Shown: positions 47,711 to 58,308, counted from the stretch's first letter. The stretch is DNA of 64,000 nt from Hyphomicrobiales bacterium (GCA_003169835.1 PNAI01000058.1:28912-92911), one strand, 5' to 3'. Notes: generated from the sequence alone by a model not told the origin. A program made the numbers and translations.

Positions 47711-49990
47711 TTACTTTCCCTCGTCGCCCTTGCCGCCTTCTGGCGCGCTGCCGAACTTGAGGTTCGCGAGAAAGCGATCGGGCTTGATGCGGCCGGCATC
47801 GCCGCGATTACCGCGCCAGGCGGCAAGCTCCTTCATCGACTGATTGAACACACGGCCGCCCGCATCGATCCAGGTCAGACCATCCGCCTCTTTGAACGTT
47901 TTCACGTCCGATAGCCCGCCGTCCTTATGCCGCTGCAGCCGCACGCCGCGCCCGCGCGTCATCTCCGGTACCTGATCAAGCGCAAAGATCACCATCTTGC
48001 GGTTTTCGCCGATGGCTGCGACCAGTTCGCCTTCGACCGGCGTGACCGCGCATGCCTTGTCAGGTGGCTTCACATTGAGCACCTGTTTGCCCTTGCGCGT
48101 GTTTCCGAGGCACTCGTCCTCCGCCACGACGAAGCCGCGGCCACTCGTGCTCGCAACCAGCAACTTGCGGCCACCTTGGTAGCGCACGACGGACACCAGT
48201 TCGTCGTCCTGCTCAAGGTCGGTGTAAAGCCTGATCGGCTCGCCGTGACCGCGGCCGCCGGGAAGTTTCGAAGCATCGATCGTGTAAAAGCGCCCGTTGG
48301 TGGCGAGCGCCAGCAGCTTCGACGTGGTCTCCGCTGAAAACGCAAACGCAAGTGCGTCGTCGGCCTTAAACGCTACCCCGGAGAGATCGGTCTGAATTCC
48401 GCGCAACGCACGAATCCAACCTTTTTCCGAAACCACCACAGTGATCGGCTCGCGCACGACCATCGCCTCTTCGATCGCCGCCTCATCGTGCTCCGGCGCC
48501 TCCGCAAAGCCGGTCCGGCGCTTGCCAAGTGGCGTCTTAGGACCGAAAGTCTCTCGCACCTTCTTGATCTGGTCGGCGATCGTCCGCCATTGCTCTTTTT
48601 CGGAACGTACAAGTTTTTCCAGGATCTCTTTCTCCTCGCGCAATTGCTTGTTCTCGCGCTTGATCTCCATCTCTTCGAGCTTGCGCAAATTGCGCAAGCG
48701 CATATTGAGGATGGCGTCGGCCTGCACATCGGAGAGTTTGAACGCCTTTATCAGCACCGGCTTGGGCTCGTCCTCGTTGCGGATGATCTTGATCACCTTG
48801 TCGATGTTTAGGTACGCGATCAGATATCCGCCGAGCACCTCGAGCCGATGCTCGATTTGAGCAAGCCGGTGCCTGGAGCGCCGCAGCAGCACGTCGCGGC
48901 GATGGTCGAGCCATTCGCGCAGGACTTCGGCTAGATCCATCACCTTGGGGATCTTGCCCTTGGACAGCACGTTCATGTTGAGCGGGATGCGGCTCTCAAG
49001 CTCGGTCAGTTTGAACAGCGATTCCATCAAAAGTTCGGCGTCGACCGTGCGCGACTTCGGCTCGATGACGACGCGCACATCTTCCGTGGACTCGTCGCGG
49101 AACCCCTCGACCAGCGGCAGCTTTTTCTCGTTGAAAAGCTCCGCCATTTTTTCGATCAGCCGCGTCTTCTGCACGAGCCACGGAATTTCGGTGATCACGA
49201 TGAGATAGGTGCCCCGCCCCGTCTCTTCCTTGTGCCAGCGCGCGCGCACGCGGAACGATCCCCGCCCGGTCGCGTATGACTCGGCGATCACCTCGCGCGG
49301 ATCGACGATCAGCCCGCCCGTCGGAAAATCCGGCCCCGGCACATATTTGAGCAACGTCTTGGCGCGCGCATTCGGATTGTCGATCAGAAACAGTGCGGCA
49401 TCGCACAGCTCGGCCGCGTTGTGCGGCGGGATCGAAGTCGCCATACCGACCGCGATGCCTTGTGAGCCGTTGGCCAGCAGATTGGGAAACGCACCGGGCA
49501 ACACGACCGGCTCGGTCTCGCTTCCGTCGTAAGTCGGGCGAAAATCGACGGCATCCTCGTCGATGCCGTCAAGCAGAAGCCGCGCAACCTCGGTCATCCG
49601 CGACTCGGTGTACCGCATGGCGGCGGGGTTATCGCCGTCGATGTTGCCGAAATTGCCCTGCCCGTCCACCAGCGGGTAGCGCTGCGCGAACTCCTGCGCG
49701 AGCCGCACCAGCGCGTCATAGACCGACTGATCGCCATGCGGATGATATTTTCCGATGACGTCGCCGACCACGCGCGCCGATTTCTTGAACGCCTGCCCGG
49801 GGTCAAGCCGCAACTGCCGCATCGCAAACAGGATCCGCCGATGCACAGGCTTGAGCCCGTCGCGCGCGTCTGGGAGCGCGCGGTGCATGATGGTGGAGAG
49901 CGCGTAGGCGAGATAGCGCTCCTCCAGAGCGTCGCGCAGCGCGACTTCCTGGACGTTGGATGGGTCGGGTGGAATCAGCCGCTTGCCCAT
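47711..49990 (-). CDS. parC: DNA topoisomerase IV subunit A
   Basis: A 759-residue type IIA topoisomerase subunit that decatenates chromosomes with ParE. The catalytic tyrosine is Tyr127 in [10 protein letters not shown]; the [15 protein letters not shown] helix at 81-95 is the quinolone-determining region. The C-terminal half carries the beta-propeller repeats. The start at 49990 is MGKRLIPPD; the open frame to 50053 adds an unsupported leader. At the position equivalent to E. coli ParC Ser80, the residue is Gln88. Confidence 0.96.
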   Translation of the reverse strand: MGKRLIPPDPSNVQEVALRDALEERYLAYALSTIMHRALPDARDGLKPVHRRILFAMRQLRLDPGQAFKKSARVVGDVIGKYHPHGDQSVYDALVRLAQEFAQRYPLVDGQGNFGNIDGDNPAAMRYTESRMTEVARLLLDGIDEDAVDFRPTYDGSETEPVVLPGAFPNLLANGSQGIAVGMATSIPPHNAAELCDAALFLIDNPNARAKTLLKYVPGPDFPTGGLIVDPREVIAESYATGRGSFRVRARWHKEETGRGTYLIVITEIPWLVQKTRLIEKMAELFNEKKLPLVEGFRDESTEDVRVVIEPKSRTVDAELLMESLFKLTELESRIPLNMNVLSKGKIPKVMDLAEVLREWLDHRRDVLLRRSRHRLAQIEHRLEVLGGYLIAYLNIDKVIKIIRNEDEPKPVLIKAFKLSDVQADAILNMRLRNLRKLEEMEIKRENKQLREEKEILEKLVRSEKEQWRTIADQIKKVRETFGPKTPLGKRRTGFAEAPEHDEAAIEEAMVVREPITVVVSEKGWIRALRGIQTDLSGVAFKADDALAFAFSAETTSKLLALATNGRFYTIDASKLPGGRGHGEPIRLYTDLEQDDELVSVVRYQGGRKLLVASTSGRGFVVAEDECLGNTRKGKQVLNVKPPDKACAVTPVEGELVAAIGENRKMVIFALDQVPEMTRGRGVRLQRHKDGGLSDVKTFKEADGLTWIDAGGRVFNQSMKELAAWRGNRGDAGRIKPDRFLANLKFGSAPEGGKGDEGK

Positions 49991-50400
49991 GACGGCTGCG
50001 TAACGCAAGGGTGGCGCCGGGACAACCAAGATGACAGCTGTGAGGCCGACCAAGAGCGCCGCAGCGGTCGATTTCCACTGTAATCAATCCACAAAACGGA
50101 CTTGGCCGCCCCGAAACAGTTGCCGTTCGCTCCCAATGGAGGCATGCTTGCAAAGGATCCCGCGGGTGTCCGAACAGGCGATTGCGAGTTTTGCAAGCGC
50201 GGCAGAACAACAAAGTTGGTCGTGCATTTGGCGGGGTCTTCGACTGCGGTCATTTGTCCGCTCGATGAACGGCACATGAACGCGGCATCCATGCGTTGTT
50301 TGTAGTGCGCGGAATACAATCCGAGAGTCGGAGACAATCTCAGCGCCGGATGGCAATTGGGTTGTGTCCCTGCCACCGCATAAACCAAGGGAGAACGAAG
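49991..50400. other. Intergenic region upstream of parC and the small-peptide genes
   Basis: These 410 bases separate the leftward parC from the rightward peptide gene and should hold both promoters. Open frames on both strands are short; one of 53 codons at 50144-50305 is listed separately as doubtful. I see no RNA gene or strong palindrome. Confidence 0.5.
50144..50305 (+). CDS. Possible 53-residue CxxC protein (doubtful)
   Basis: An ATG at 50144 opens a 53-codon frame ending at TAG 50305. It has CEFC near residue 15, a further Cys in VICPLDERH and a C-terminal Cys, so a small zinc-binding unit is conceivable. A GGAGG precedes the ATG but by only one base, which is too close for good initiation. 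I do not recognise it; it may be chance. Confidence 0.28.
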   Translation: MLAKDPAGVRTGDCEFCKRGRTTKLVVHLAGSSTAVICPLDERHMNAASMRCL

Positions 50401-50610
50401 ATGCGTACACTCATCGTCGCCACACTTTTCGCGCTCGGCCTCGGACTTGTAGGCATCGCGAGCAGCTCGGCGGCCCCGACCAATTACACCGCGATACCGC
50501 AGGCCACGAACGAAGGCAGCAACCTCGTCCAGAAAATCTGGTGGAACCGCTATGGTCAATGGTGCAGCCGCCGCTGCAGTTGGCGCCGCTGCTTTGTGGT
50601 CTGCCGCTAA
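50401..50610 (+). CDS. Small secreted Cys/Trp/Arg-rich peptide 1
   Basis: A 69-residue protein. Residues 1-24 are a clear Sec signal peptide (MRTLIVATLFALGLGLVG, then SSSAA). The predicted mature peptide of about 45 residues ends in a cationic, Trp-rich tail with four Cys spaced CX3CX4CX3C (WCSRRC, RRC, VVC), suitable for two disulfides. GGGAGAACG precedes the ATG by a normal distance, and a rho-independent terminator follows, so it is probably a real monocistronic gene. I do not recognise a family. It shares layout with the next gene: signal peptide, short neutral linker ending N-L-x-Q, then a Trp/Arg-rich tail. Confidence 0.7.
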   Translation: MRTLIVATLFALGLGLVGIASSSAAPTNYTAIPQATNEGSNLVQKIWWNRYGQWCSRRCSWRRCFVVCR

Positions 50611-50626
50611 CCTGACAGCCTGAGAC

Positions 50627-50668
50627 AAATGGGCGCGGCCGCCACGTGCGGTCGGCCCATTTTGTTGT
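50627..50668 (+). terminator. Rho-independent terminator after peptide gene 1
   Basis: AATGGGC (50628-50634) pairs with GCCCATT (50655-50661), with a GCGGCCGC/GTGCGGTC inner stem, and is followed by TTGTTGT. It begins 17 bases after the TAA stop of the first peptide gene. Confidence 0.7.
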
Positions 50669-50834
50669 CGGTTATGCGACGATCGCGTTTTTACGCAGTT
50701 ATACGGGGTTCTTCCCGCGCGTATGAACACCCGATGAACACCCTTCACGTGGATTCGGAATGTTTCAGCTTCAAAGCTGGAACCATGGAATGACTTTTGC
50801 GTTCTCTCGTCAGTACAAAAGTTAAAACATTCAT

Positions 50835-50848
50835 GCAGCAAATGCTGC
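50835..50848 (+). other. Short hairpin in the leader of peptide gene 2
   Basis: GCAGCA and TGCTGC flank AA, giving a 6-base-pair inverted repeat 24 bases before the ATG at 50873 and 14 bases before its Shine-Dalgarno. It could affect translation but may be chance. Confidence 0.3.
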
Positions 50849-50872
50849 TTTGAATAACCGCTGGAGGAAAGC

Positions 50873-51100
50873 ATGCGCAAGATTGTTCTCGGAATCGCCG
50901 CGACCGCAGCGATTGTTTCCACCGCCGGACTATTTGCCGGTAGCGCAAATGCGGTGACGCAGTCTGCACCGACCGCCGTCCGCGAAGCCGCCGATAGCAC
51001 AAACCTCACTCAGGACGTGAGATGGGTGTGCCGCGGAGGTTATTACGGCCGGCGTCATTGTTGGTGGGAAGGTCGCGGCCGCTATTCGCGTCGTTGGTAA
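50873..51100 (+). CDS. Small secreted Trp/Arg/Gly-rich peptide 2
   Basis: A 75-residue protein with a canonical signal peptide (MRKIVLGIAATAAIVSTAG to SANA, residue 27) and a 48-residue mature part ending in a cationic aromatic tail (RWVCRGGYYGRRHCWWEGRG, then RYSRRW) with two Cys. A strong GGAGG lies six bases before the ATG. It is about 260 bases after peptide gene 1 and probably has its own promoter. Comparable small YG/RW-rich secreted proteins are common in Bradyrhizobium-like genomes, always as hypotheticals. Function unknown. Confidence 0.72.
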   Translation: MRKIVLGIAATAAIVSTAGLFAGSANAVTQSAPTAVREAADSTNLTQDVRWVCRGGYYGRRHCWWEGRGRYSRRW

Positions 51101-51148
51101 CGCACTGAACTGGTAATTCACCCGCTCAGCTGTCCTTCACGCGGATCG

Positions 51149-51895
51149 TTACCGGCCACCGCCGGTCGCGGTCCGCGCGATGCGTTGACCAAGGACCGTG
51201 GCGATGAACCCCTCGCGCGCTTCGCCGAATGTAAGCCCGCGCGGTTCGAGCACATGGCGGGCGAGAAAGAATCCGGTCAGCGCAAATCCATCGGCAATGT
51301 CTTCCAGCGAAGAACCCTCATCGCCGGAAAGAAACGCTGGTAATCGCAAGAGCCGGTCGCGCCAAGGCTCGCCTGCATTACGCGACACCGCCCGCCCCGA
51401 TTTCGGCGAGACATATTCGAGCTCGGTGGCAAGGCCCGTGGCAGCACAAGCGGCAAGATCAAGACCAAAGCCAAGCTCGGTCAACATTTGCAGTTCGAAG
51501 CGCACGACATGCGCGGCTGCGGTTTCATTTTCAAGCTCATCAAGCACCGCTGAAAGTGCGTCATAAACCTTGGGATGCGGATCGCGTTCCGGCAAAAGCC
51601 TGCAGAGTGCGGCAAGGTGCGTCACGCCATAGAGCACCTTAGAGCCCGCCGAAGAGGAGGCCGCGTGCACCCGCATGGCCTCGATCGTGTAGTTTCCCAG
51701 ATGCTCGTCAAGGCGCGCCCGCCAGACGGCACGAACTGTATTGCCGGGCTGCAGCGCCGGCCGCTGGCGCGAACCGGCACCCCCGCGCACCATGCCAAGA
51801 TGCCGGCCATGCTCACACGTCATCAGTTCGGCGATGGCGTTACCTTCGCCATGCCGGCGGCTGCCGAGCATAATGCCTTCATCGGTCCACTGCAT
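51149..51895 (-). CDS. recO: DNA repair protein RecO
   Basis: A 248-residue recombination mediator that loads RecA with RecR. The N-terminal OB-fold begins [26 protein letters not shown], and the helical domain contains [28 protein letters not shown]. It follows era by 45 bases, as in other alphaproteobacteria, and is the last gene of the lepB-rnc-era-recO unit. Confidence 0.95.
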   Translation of the reverse strand: MQWTDEGIMLGSRRHGEGNAIAELMTCEHGRHLGMVRGGAGSRQRPALQPGNTVRAVWRARLDEHLGNYTIEAMRVHAASSSAGSKVLYGVTHLAALCRLLPERDPHPKVYDALSAVLDELENETAAAHVVRFELQMLTELGFGLDLAACAATGLATELEYVSPKSGRAVSRNAGEPWRDRLLRLPAFLSGDEGSSLEDIADGFALTGFFLARHVLEPRGLTFGEAREGFIATVLGQRIARTATGGGR

Positions 51896-51940
51896 GGTCG
51901 CGACGTTTCCTCCGCCGGCAATCCCCGGCGGGTCATCGAA

Positions 51941-52858
51941 TCATTCCTTGGGGTACTCTAGCCCCATCTGGCGGTATCGTTCCGGATCCTCGCCCCAACC
52001 CTCACGCACTTTCACAAACAGAAATAGATGCGCCGGGCGTTCGATCAGTTTGGTGATCTCCCTGCGCGACGCCTCCCCGATCGCCTTGATCGACTGCCCG
52101 CCCTTGCCGAGCACGATCTTGCGCTGGCTCTCGCGTTCCACATAGATCGTCTGCTCGATGCGGACCGATCCGTCCTTGCGCTCCTGCCAGCATTCGGTTT
52201 CCACGGTTGATTGATACGGCAGCTCCTGATGCAACTTGAGAAATAATTTCTCGCGCGTGATCTCGGCGGCAAGCTGACGCAATGGCGCGTCCGAAACCTC
52301 GTCCTCGGGATAATGCCACGGCCCCTCCGGCACGTGACCCGCGAACCAGCTCTTCACGTCGCCGACGCCATCGCCCTTGAGCGCCGATACCATGAAGGTC
52401 ACGTCGAACTTGGCGCGCTCATTCGCGTCTTGCGCGAGCGCGAGCAGCTTGGCCTTCTCCACCAGATCGACCTTGTTGAGGATGAGCACCTTCGGCAGCG
52501 CAATCTCACTAAGTTGACCAAAGATATTCGCGGCCTCGTCGTCGATACCCTGCTTGGCATCGATCATAACGGCGACGATATCGCCATCGCGCGCGCCGCC
52601 CCAGGCGGTCGTCACCATGGCCCGGTCGAGCCGGCGGCGCGGCGCAAAAATCCCCGGCGTGTCGATAAAAACGAGTTGCGCCTTGTCCACCATCGCAATC
52701 CCGCGCAGGAGCGCGCGCGTGGTTTGAACTTTCGGCGTGACAATAGCGACCTTGCTGCCTACAAGAGCGTTGACGAGCGTCGACTTGCCCGCATTGGGCG
52801 CACCGATCAAGGTGATGAAGCCGCAGCGCGTTCCGGCCTCTTGCACAACATCAGGCAT
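51941..52858 (-). CDS. era: GTPase Era
   Basis: A 305-residue GTPase of 16S rRNA maturation and 30S assembly. G1 is GAPNAGKST at 19-27, G3 is DTPG, and G4 is NKVD; the C-terminal KH domain has IVLGKGGQSIKAIGEASRREI. The start at 52858 overlaps rnc by 8 bases. The longer open frame to 53134 is within rnc and rejected. Confidence 0.97.
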   Translation of the reverse strand: MPDVVQEAGTRCGFITLIGAPNAGKSTLVNALVGSKVAIVTPKVQTTRALLRGIAMVDKAQLVFIDTPGIFAPRRRLDRAMVTTAWGGARDGDIVAVMIDAKQGIDDEAANIFGQLSEIALPKVLILNKVDLVEKAKLLALAQDANERAKFDVTFMVSALKGDGVGDVKSWFAGHVPEGPWHYPEDEVSDAPLRQLAAEITREKLFLKLHQELPYQSTVETECWQERKDGSVRIEQTIYVERESQRKIVLGKGGQSIKAIGEASRREITKLIERPAHLFLFVKVREGWGEDPERYRQMGLEYPKE

Positions 52859-53663
52859 CGGTGCGATCCAGCCGGACACCCTCACGTGCCAGCAGGGCGG
52901 CGGCGGCGGCCTGTTCGGCCGCGCGTTTCGAAGGGCCCAGACCCTCGACCTGCTCGTGATTTGGCAGCACAACGGTAACGCGGAATTCCGGACTGTGATG
53001 CGGGCCAGTACGCCCAACCTCACGATAGACCGGCGTGGGCAAGCCGCGCGCCTGCGCCCATTCCTGCAGCACCGTCTTGGAATCGCGCAACGGCCGCACC
53101 GGTGCGCGCATGCGCTCACCCCAGAGTCGATCAATCATAGTGACGGCTGCGGGGTAGCCACCGTCGAGAAACACCGCCCCGATCAGCGCCTCGCACACAT
53201 CGGCAAGTATGGCGGTGCGCACACGCCCGCCGGCATTTGATTCCGAAGCTCCCAGCTTGAGCGCCGTTCCAAGATCAATCGCCCGTGCAACATCCGCGCA
53301 GCTTTCCCGCCGCACCAGATCAGCCAGCCGGCGCGAGAGTTCGCCTTCGTCTGCCTTGGGGAATGCGCCAAACAGCATGTCGGAAATAACCAATCCGAGC
53401 ACATGGTCGCCGAGAAATTCGAGCCTTTGGTAGCTGCCGGAGCGATCGCCCGTTGTCGCCGAAACATGCGTTAGCGCATGATCGAGCAGTGCGGCATTAT
53501 TGAAGCGATAGCCGATCGCAGCTTCGAGCACTGTGGGGGTCGCAGCAACACGCGCAGCTTTGCGCCGCTGCGCCGGCCGGGCCCCCGCACGTTCCGCGGA
53601 ACGATGCGTCGATGTAGTGTCGTTTCCACCGGCTTTTTTACCGGCTTTGGCTGGACGCCTCAT
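52851..53663 (-). CDS. rnc: Ribonuclease III
   Basis: A 270-residue double-strand-specific endoribonuclease. The RNase III signature YQRLEFLGDHVLGL is at 78-91 with the Mg ligands Glu82 and Asp86, the second acidic pair lies in LADVCEALIGAVFLDGG, and the C-terminal dsRNA-binding domain starts about residue 196 (DSKTVLQEWAQARG). A 45-residue Lys/Arg-rich N-terminal extension precedes the domain. The start at 53663 overlaps the lepB stop by ATGA. Confidence 0.96.
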   Translation of the reverse strand: MRRPAKAGKKAGGNDTTSTHRSAERAGARPAQRRKAARVAATPTVLEAAIGYRFNNAALLDHALTHVSATTGDRSGSYQRLEFLGDHVLGLVISDMLFGAFPKADEGELSRRLADLVRRESCADVARAIDLGTALKLGASESNAGGRVRTAILADVCEALIGAVFLDGGYPAAVTMIDRLWGERMRAPVRPLRDSKTVLQEWAQARGLPTPVYREVGRTGPHHSPEFRVTVVLPNHEQVEGLGPSKRAAEQAAAAALLAREGVRLDRTDA

Positions 53664-54430
53664 CGCACCAACGTGAATAGCCGCTCCCAGCGTATCGTCC
53701 AAGGCCAGCGCCAGATTTCTCTGGCGAGTTCACCTTCGCGCACCGAGAAGAAAATGATCTGCGCCCTGCCTACCAGATTATCGTATGGAACGAACCCAAC
53801 CGACGGGAACCGGCTGTCGGTCGAGTTGTCACGGTTGTCGCCCATCATGAAATAATTGCCGTCGGGAACTGTGTAGACCTGGGTCGTATCTGGAAAACCC
53901 GGATGATCCACGCAATCGAGGGCCTCGTAGGAAACTCCATTCGGCAGCGTCTCTCGCCAACGCTTGACTCGGCTGATGAACGCGATCGGACCACAAGGCT
54001 CTTCGCCGGCGAAATCAGGAAGCTGCACACGCTTCAACGGCGTGCCATTGATGTGAACCAGCCCGTTGATCACCTGGATGCGATCGCCAGGCAGACCGAT
54101 AACGCGCTTGATGTAATCGGTTGTATCATCGGCCGGTAGCCGAAAAACCACGACATCGCCGCGATCAGGCTGCGACCCAAGGATGCGCCCCTTAAACTCC
54201 GATGGGTTGATGAGGGGCAACGAATAGCGGCTAAAGCCATAGCTGAATTTCGACACAAAGAGATAGTCGCCAACCAGCAAGGTTGCTTTCATCGAGCCGG
54301 ACGGAATGTTGAATGGCTGGAACAGAAAAGTTCGGATGACCAGCGCAATAATTGCAGCGTGAATGAGCAGTCGAAACAATTCAACGAATTGGTTCGATTT
54401 CTTTTCTTTCGTCTTCGACATCACGCTCAT
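53660..54430 (-). CDS. lepB: Signal peptidase I
   Basis: A 256-residue membrane serine protease that removes signal peptides. One N-terminal transmembrane segment (about 19-37) leads to the catalytic Ser46 in NIPSGSMKAT; the general-base Lys108 is in DYIKRVIGLPGD, and the GDNRDNSTDSRFPSVGFVP box is near residue 210. The start at 54430 has GAGAGG upstream. It is first in the lepB-rnc-era-recO series, 173 bases after acpS, so the promoter probably lies in that gap. Confidence 0.97.
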   Translation of the reverse strand: MSVMSKTKEKKSNQFVELFRLLIHAAIIALVIRTFLFQPFNIPSGSMKATLLVGDYLFVSKFSYGFSRYSLPLINPSEFKGRILGSQPDRGDVVVFRLPADDTTDYIKRVIGLPGDRIQVINGLVHINGTPLKRVQLPDFAGEEPCGPIAFISRVKRWRETLPNGVSYEALDCVDHPGFPDTTQVYTVPDGNYFMMGDNRDNSTDSRFPSVGFVPYDNLVGRAQIIFFSVREGELAREIWRWPWTIRWERLFTLVR

Positions 54431-54603
54431 AGGCCTCTCGCCTCGGACTAAACAGCGCCCCGCGACCTTGTAGCGGCTGAGAAGCCACGGTGCAAACAAC
54501 CCGCGGGGGTTTTTAGCACGTCACCAAATACAAGAAATATCAATTCCAAAACAGGGGTTTATCCCAGCACCTTCATCATATTTTGAGCCCAGCGACGATT
54601 GCG

Positions 54604-55020
54604 TCAGCGGCCACGATTCGAACCGGCCGGCACCGCCGAAATCATCACGAACGCCTGTGCCATTGGCCCCTCATCCGTGATGGTGAGATCGATGCGCGGC
54701 TCATGGCCCGCCGGGGTGATCGCTTGAAGCCGGCGTAACGCGCCTCCGGTGAGTTCCATCGTCGGCTTGCCGGACGAGAGGTTGACCACTCCCATGTCGC
54801 GCCACCACACACCCGCTCGCAGACCCGTACCGAGCGCCTTGGCACAGGCTTCCTTGGCCGCAAAGCGCTTGGCATAGGTCTCGATGCGGTTCTTCTTGCT
54901 CTCGGCGCGCGCACGCTCGGCAGCAGTGAACACGCGCTCTAGGAAGCGATCGCCGTGGCGCTCGATCACTTTTGCAATGCGGCGCACGTCGGTGATGTCG
55001 GAGCCGATGCCAAGGATCAT
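54604..55020 (-). CDS. acpS: Holo-[acyl-carrier-protein] synthase
   Basis: A 138-residue phosphopantetheinyl transferase that activates ACP. Mg ligands are in [15 protein letters not shown] (Asp8) and [15 protein letters not shown] (Glu in AAKEA). The ATG overlaps the pdxJ stop by four bases, the classical pdxJ-acpS coupling. Confidence 0.96.
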   Translation of the reverse strand: MILGIGSDITDVRRIAKVIERHGDRFLERVFTAAERARAESKKNRIETYAKRFAAKEACAKALGTGLRAGVWWRDMGVVNLSSGKPTMELTGGALRRLQAITPAGHEPRIDLTITDEGPMAQAFVMISAVPAGSNRGR

Positions 55021-55817
55021 TTTGCGACTTTGGCGCGTCCGCGATCCATGGCGGCGCGCATGCGTTTGACAGTCTCGGTGAGGCCGACGAAGGTCGCCTC
55101 CCCAATCAGAAAATGCCCGATGTTGAGCTCGACGATCTCCGGCAATGCGGCGATCGTTTCTGCGCTCTCGTAGTCGAGACCGTGACCGGCATGCACCTCA
55201 AGGCCAAGACTCTTCGCGAGCGTCGCGCCTTCGGCGATCCGTTTCCACTCGGCCGCAACGGCAGTTTTGTCGTTATGCGCTAGCGCCTCGCACCAGGCCC
55301 CGGTGTGGATCTCGATGACCGGCGCGCGAAGCTCGGCGGCCGTCTTGATCTGCGCCGGATCGGCGGCGATGAACAGCGACACACGGATACCGGCCGCGTT
55401 CAACTGGTCCATCATTGGCGCGAGCGATACGCGTCTACCCACGGCATCAAGCCCGCCCTCGGTGGTGCGCTCCGCCCGCCGTTCGGGTACGAGACATACG
55501 GCGTGTGGCATGGCCTTGAGCGCGATCGCCACCATTTCCGTGGTAGCCGCCATCTCCAGGTTGAGCGGCTTCGCAATTTGCGCTTTGAGCCGCGCGATAT
55601 CCTCGTCGCGAATGTGGCGGCGGTCCTCGCGCAAATGCGCGGTCACACCATCTGCGCCGGCCTCGATAGCGACTTTGGCCGCGCGCACCGGATCGGGATG
55701 GCACCCGCCGCGCGCATTACGGATGGTCGCAACGTGGTCGATGTTCACACCCAAGCGCAAATGGGCAATCACACCACCGCTCCCTTGCGATTTTGCCCGC
55801 TCCAGAACCCGGCTCAC
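55017..55817 (-). CDS. pdxJ: Pyridoxine 5'-phosphate synthase
   Basis: A 266-residue TIM-barrel enzyme for the last ring-closure of vitamin B6 synthesis. [19 protein letters not shown] near residue 20, [16 protein letters not shown] and [13 protein letters not shown] are diagnostic. The start is GTG at 55817, overlapping the rsh stop (GTGA). Confidence 0.96.
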   Translation of the reverse strand: MSRVLERAKSQGSGGVIAHLRLGVNIDHVATIRNARGGCHPDPVRAAKVAIEAGADGVTAHLREDRRHIRDEDIARLKAQIAKPLNLEMAATTEMVAIALKAMPHAVCLVPERRAERTTEGGLDAVGRRVSLAPMMDQLNAAGIRVSLFIAADPAQIKTAAELRAPVIEIHTGAWCEALAHNDKTAVAAEWKRIAEGATLAKSLGLEVHAGHGLDYESAETIAALPEIVELNIGHFLIGEATFVGLTETVKRMRAAMDRGRAKVAK

Positions 55818-58171
55818 CCAGTCACCCGTTCCACGCTCGCCACGACTTTCTTGGCGCGGATTTGCGCAATGATCGAACTGAGATGTTTGAGATCGTAGAC
55901 CTCAAGATCAATCATTAGCGACGTGAAATCCGGCGATTGTCGCGACATGCGGACATTGTCGATGTTGCCGTCGTGCTCGGCGATGATCTGGGTGATCTGC
56001 GCAAGCGTGCCAGGCTCGTTCATCGATTGCACCGCAATCCGCGCCGGGAAGCGCTGCGGCGTATGCTCATCGATATCCCAGCGCACATCCAGCCATTTTT
56101 CGGGCGTCTCTTCGAATTCTTTCAATGTCGAAGACTGGATGGGATAGATCGTGATGCCCTCTCCCGGCGTGAGAATTCCCACGATGCGATCTCCCGGAAC
56201 CGCCCCGCCGTTGGGCGCAAATCGAATTGGCAGGTCGTCATTGATGCCACGCACCGGAATGGCCGTACCATCGCCGCGCACCACCGGCACCTTGAACTTC
56301 ACCGCTTTGGCTTTTTTGAGCCCAAACCAGCCGCCTTCCGATTTGGGCGGCGGCACGGCAGCGATGCGCTCTTCCTTATAGTCCGGGTACATGGCGCGCG
56401 CGACATCCGAGGGCCGCATTTCACCGCGCCCGACCGCCGCGAAAACATCATCGATCGAAGCGCGCGCGAGCCGCGGCAACGCACCGGTCAACTTCTCGTC
56501 GGAATACTCGCGCTTTGCGCGCTGGCACAACCGCTCTACGATGCGCCGCCCCAGCCCGGCATACTGGTTGCGCACGGCAACTCGTGTGGCCCTGCGGATC
56601 GCCGCGCGCGCTTTGCCGGTGATCACAATTGATTCCCAAGCCGTCGGCGGCGCGGTCTGCGCTTTCGACCGGATAATCTCAACTTCATCGCCGTTTGCGA
56701 GTTCGGAGATGAGCGGGGCGATTTTGCCGTTGATCTTGCACCCGACGGTGTGATTGCCGATGTCGGTATGCACGGCATAAGCGAAGTCGATCGGAGTGGC
56801 ATTGCGAGGCAGCGCGATCAGCTTGCCCTTGGGCGTAAAGCAGAACACCTGGTCTTGGAACAGTTCAAGCTTGGTGTGTTCGAGGAATTCCTCCGGGTTC
56901 GACCCCTCCGAGAGCAATTCGATGGTGTGGCGCAACCAGGCATAGGCGCTCGACTCGCGCGAGAGCATCTCGGTCGGCGAGCCGACACCATCCTTGTAGA
57001 GCGTGTGCGCCGCGATGCCATATTCGGCGATGTCGTGCATTTCTTCGGTGCGGATCTGCAGCTCGACGCGTTGCTGGCCCGGCCCAATCACGGTGGTGTG
57101 GATCGAGCGATAATCGTTTTGCTTGGGTGTCGAGATGTAATCCTTGAAACGGCCGGGCACCACCGGCCAGGTGGTGTGCACGATGCCAAGCGCCTGGTAG
57201 CACTCCGCCAGCGATTTCACGACCACGCGAAAGCCGAAAATATCCGAGAGCTGTTCGAAGCCCACCGATTTGCGTTCCATCTTGCGCCCGATCGAATACG
57301 CCCGCTTGCTTCGGCCTTCGACAACGGCAGTGATGCCGGATTCGGCAAGTTTGGTCATGAGCTGCTGCTCGATCACCAAGATCAAATCCTTGTGGCGATC
57401 GGCAAGCTCGCCAAGGCGCTCGCTGATGGCCTTGTGCGCCTCAGGATTCAACTCGTGGAATGACAAGTCCTCCAATTCCTCGCGCAACTCGAACATGCCG
57501 ATGCGCCCGGCGAGTGGCGCATAAATGTCGAGGGTTTCATCCGCCATCCGTTTGCGCCCTTCGGCAGGCAAATGATGGAGCGTGCGCATGTTGTGCAGCC
57601 GGTCGGCCAGCTTGACCAGAAGCACGCGCACGTCTTCGGCGATCGCCAGCAGGAGCTTGCGCAGATTTTCCGCCTGCTTGGCTTCCTTGGAAACGAGGTC
57701 AAGCTTCTTGAGTTTGGTCAGGCCCTCGACCAGCAAGCCAATGTCGTGGCCAAAAATATCTTCGATCTCCGCGCGCGTCGTAGGCGTGTCTTCGATCGTG
57801 TCGTGCAGGAGCGCCGCGGCAATCGTAGCGTCGTCGAGCTTGAGGTCGGTCAGAATGGCCGCGACTTCGAGCGGATGGGAAAAATAGGGATCGCCCGAGG
57901 CGCGCTTCTGCTCGCCATGCGCCTTCATGGCATAGACATACGCGCGGTTGAGGAGCGCCTCGTCAGTCCCAGGATTGTAGCGCCGCACACGTTCGATCAG
58001 ATCATATTGCCGCATCATCGGCGGCGCCGAACCCTTTTGCCTTTCTTCTTTTTTCGCCGATCTGCCAATAACTTGTGAAACAATGTTCATGCCCAGCTCA
58101 AGCGGGGCGAGGCGTCGCGGCGCCTTCGGCGTTTTTGGCACACGGGGCAGATCGGTCGTCGAACGAGCCAT
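55814..58171 (-). CDS. Bifunctional (p)ppGpp synthetase/hydrolase (Rsh, RelA/SpoT family)
   Basis: A 785-residue stringent-response enzyme. The hydrolase HD domain is near residues 98-130 ([23 protein letters not shown]); the synthetase domain follows ([41 protein letters not shown]), then TGS ([19 protein letters not shown]) and a C-terminal ACT domain. The intact HD motif means it can hydrolyse as well as make the alarmone. An ATG at 58171 is preferred to a GTG two codons upstream. It is encoded between rpoZ and pdxJ. Confidence 0.96.
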   Translation of the reverse strand: MARSTTDLPRVPKTPKAPRRLAPLELGMNIVSQVIGRSAKKEERQKGSAPPMMRQYDLIERVRRYNPGTDEALLNRAYVYAMKAHGEQKRASGDPYFSHPLEVAAILTDLKLDDATIAAALLHDTIEDTPTTRAEIEDIFGHDIGLLVEGLTKLKKLDLVSKEAKQAENLRKLLLAIAEDVRVLLVKLADRLHNMRTLHHLPAEGRKRMADETLDIYAPLAGRIGMFELREELEDLSFHELNPEAHKAISERLGELADRHKDLILVIEQQLMTKLAESGITAVVEGRSKRAYSIGRKMERKSVGFEQLSDIFGFRVVVKSLAECYQALGIVHTTWPVVPGRFKDYISTPKQNDYRSIHTTVIGPGQQRVELQIRTEEMHDIAEYGIAAHTLYKDGVGSPTEMLSRESSAYAWLRHTIELLSEGSNPEEFLEHTKLELFQDQVFCFTPKGKLIALPRNATPIDFAYAVHTDIGNHTVGCKINGKIAPLISELANGDEVEIIRSKAQTAPPTAWESIVITGKARAAIRRATRVAVRNQYAGLGRRIVERLCQRAKREYSDEKLTGALPRLARASIDDVFAAVGRGEMRPSDVARAMYPDYKEERIAAVPPPKSEGGWFGLKKAKAVKFKVPVVRGDGTAIPVRGINDDLPIRFAPNGGAVPGDRIVGILTPGEGITIYPIQSSTLKEFEETPEKWLDVRWDIDEHTPQRFPARIAVQSMNEPGTLAQITQIIAEHDGNIDNVRMSRQSPDFTSLMIDLEVYDLKHLSSIIAQIRAKKVVASVERVTG

Positions 58172-58308
58172 GCTCACCTTTCGGTCACTGCACCAGCATG
58201 AGGCAAATCATGGGTGCAGCGGCCTTAATGCAAAATATCATGGCAATTTGGCGCGCCCGCAAGGGAATAGCGGTAAGCGGCGGTAAACTCGGTTGCTAAA
58301 ATGCAAAC

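Noticed and set aside
49975..51009. 344-codon minus-strand frame across the small-peptide genes
   Set aside because: It overlaps the parC start and two genes with signal peptides and good ribosome binding sites; its own sequence has no recognisable domain or initiation signal.
51941..53134. 397-residue version of Era
   Set aside because: The first 92 residues lie within rnc and are Arg/Pro/Cys-rich; conserved Era sequence begins at the ATG at 52858.
54431..54603. GC hairpin AACCC/GGGTT followed by T's between lepB and acpS
   Set aside because: The stem is five base pairs and the T run points to the plus strand, where no gene ends; not strong enough to call a terminator.
54604..54640. Minus-strand GGTTCGAATC resembling a tRNA T-loop
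   Set aside because: It encodes the last residues of AcpS, and no acceptor, D or anticodon arms can be drawn around it.
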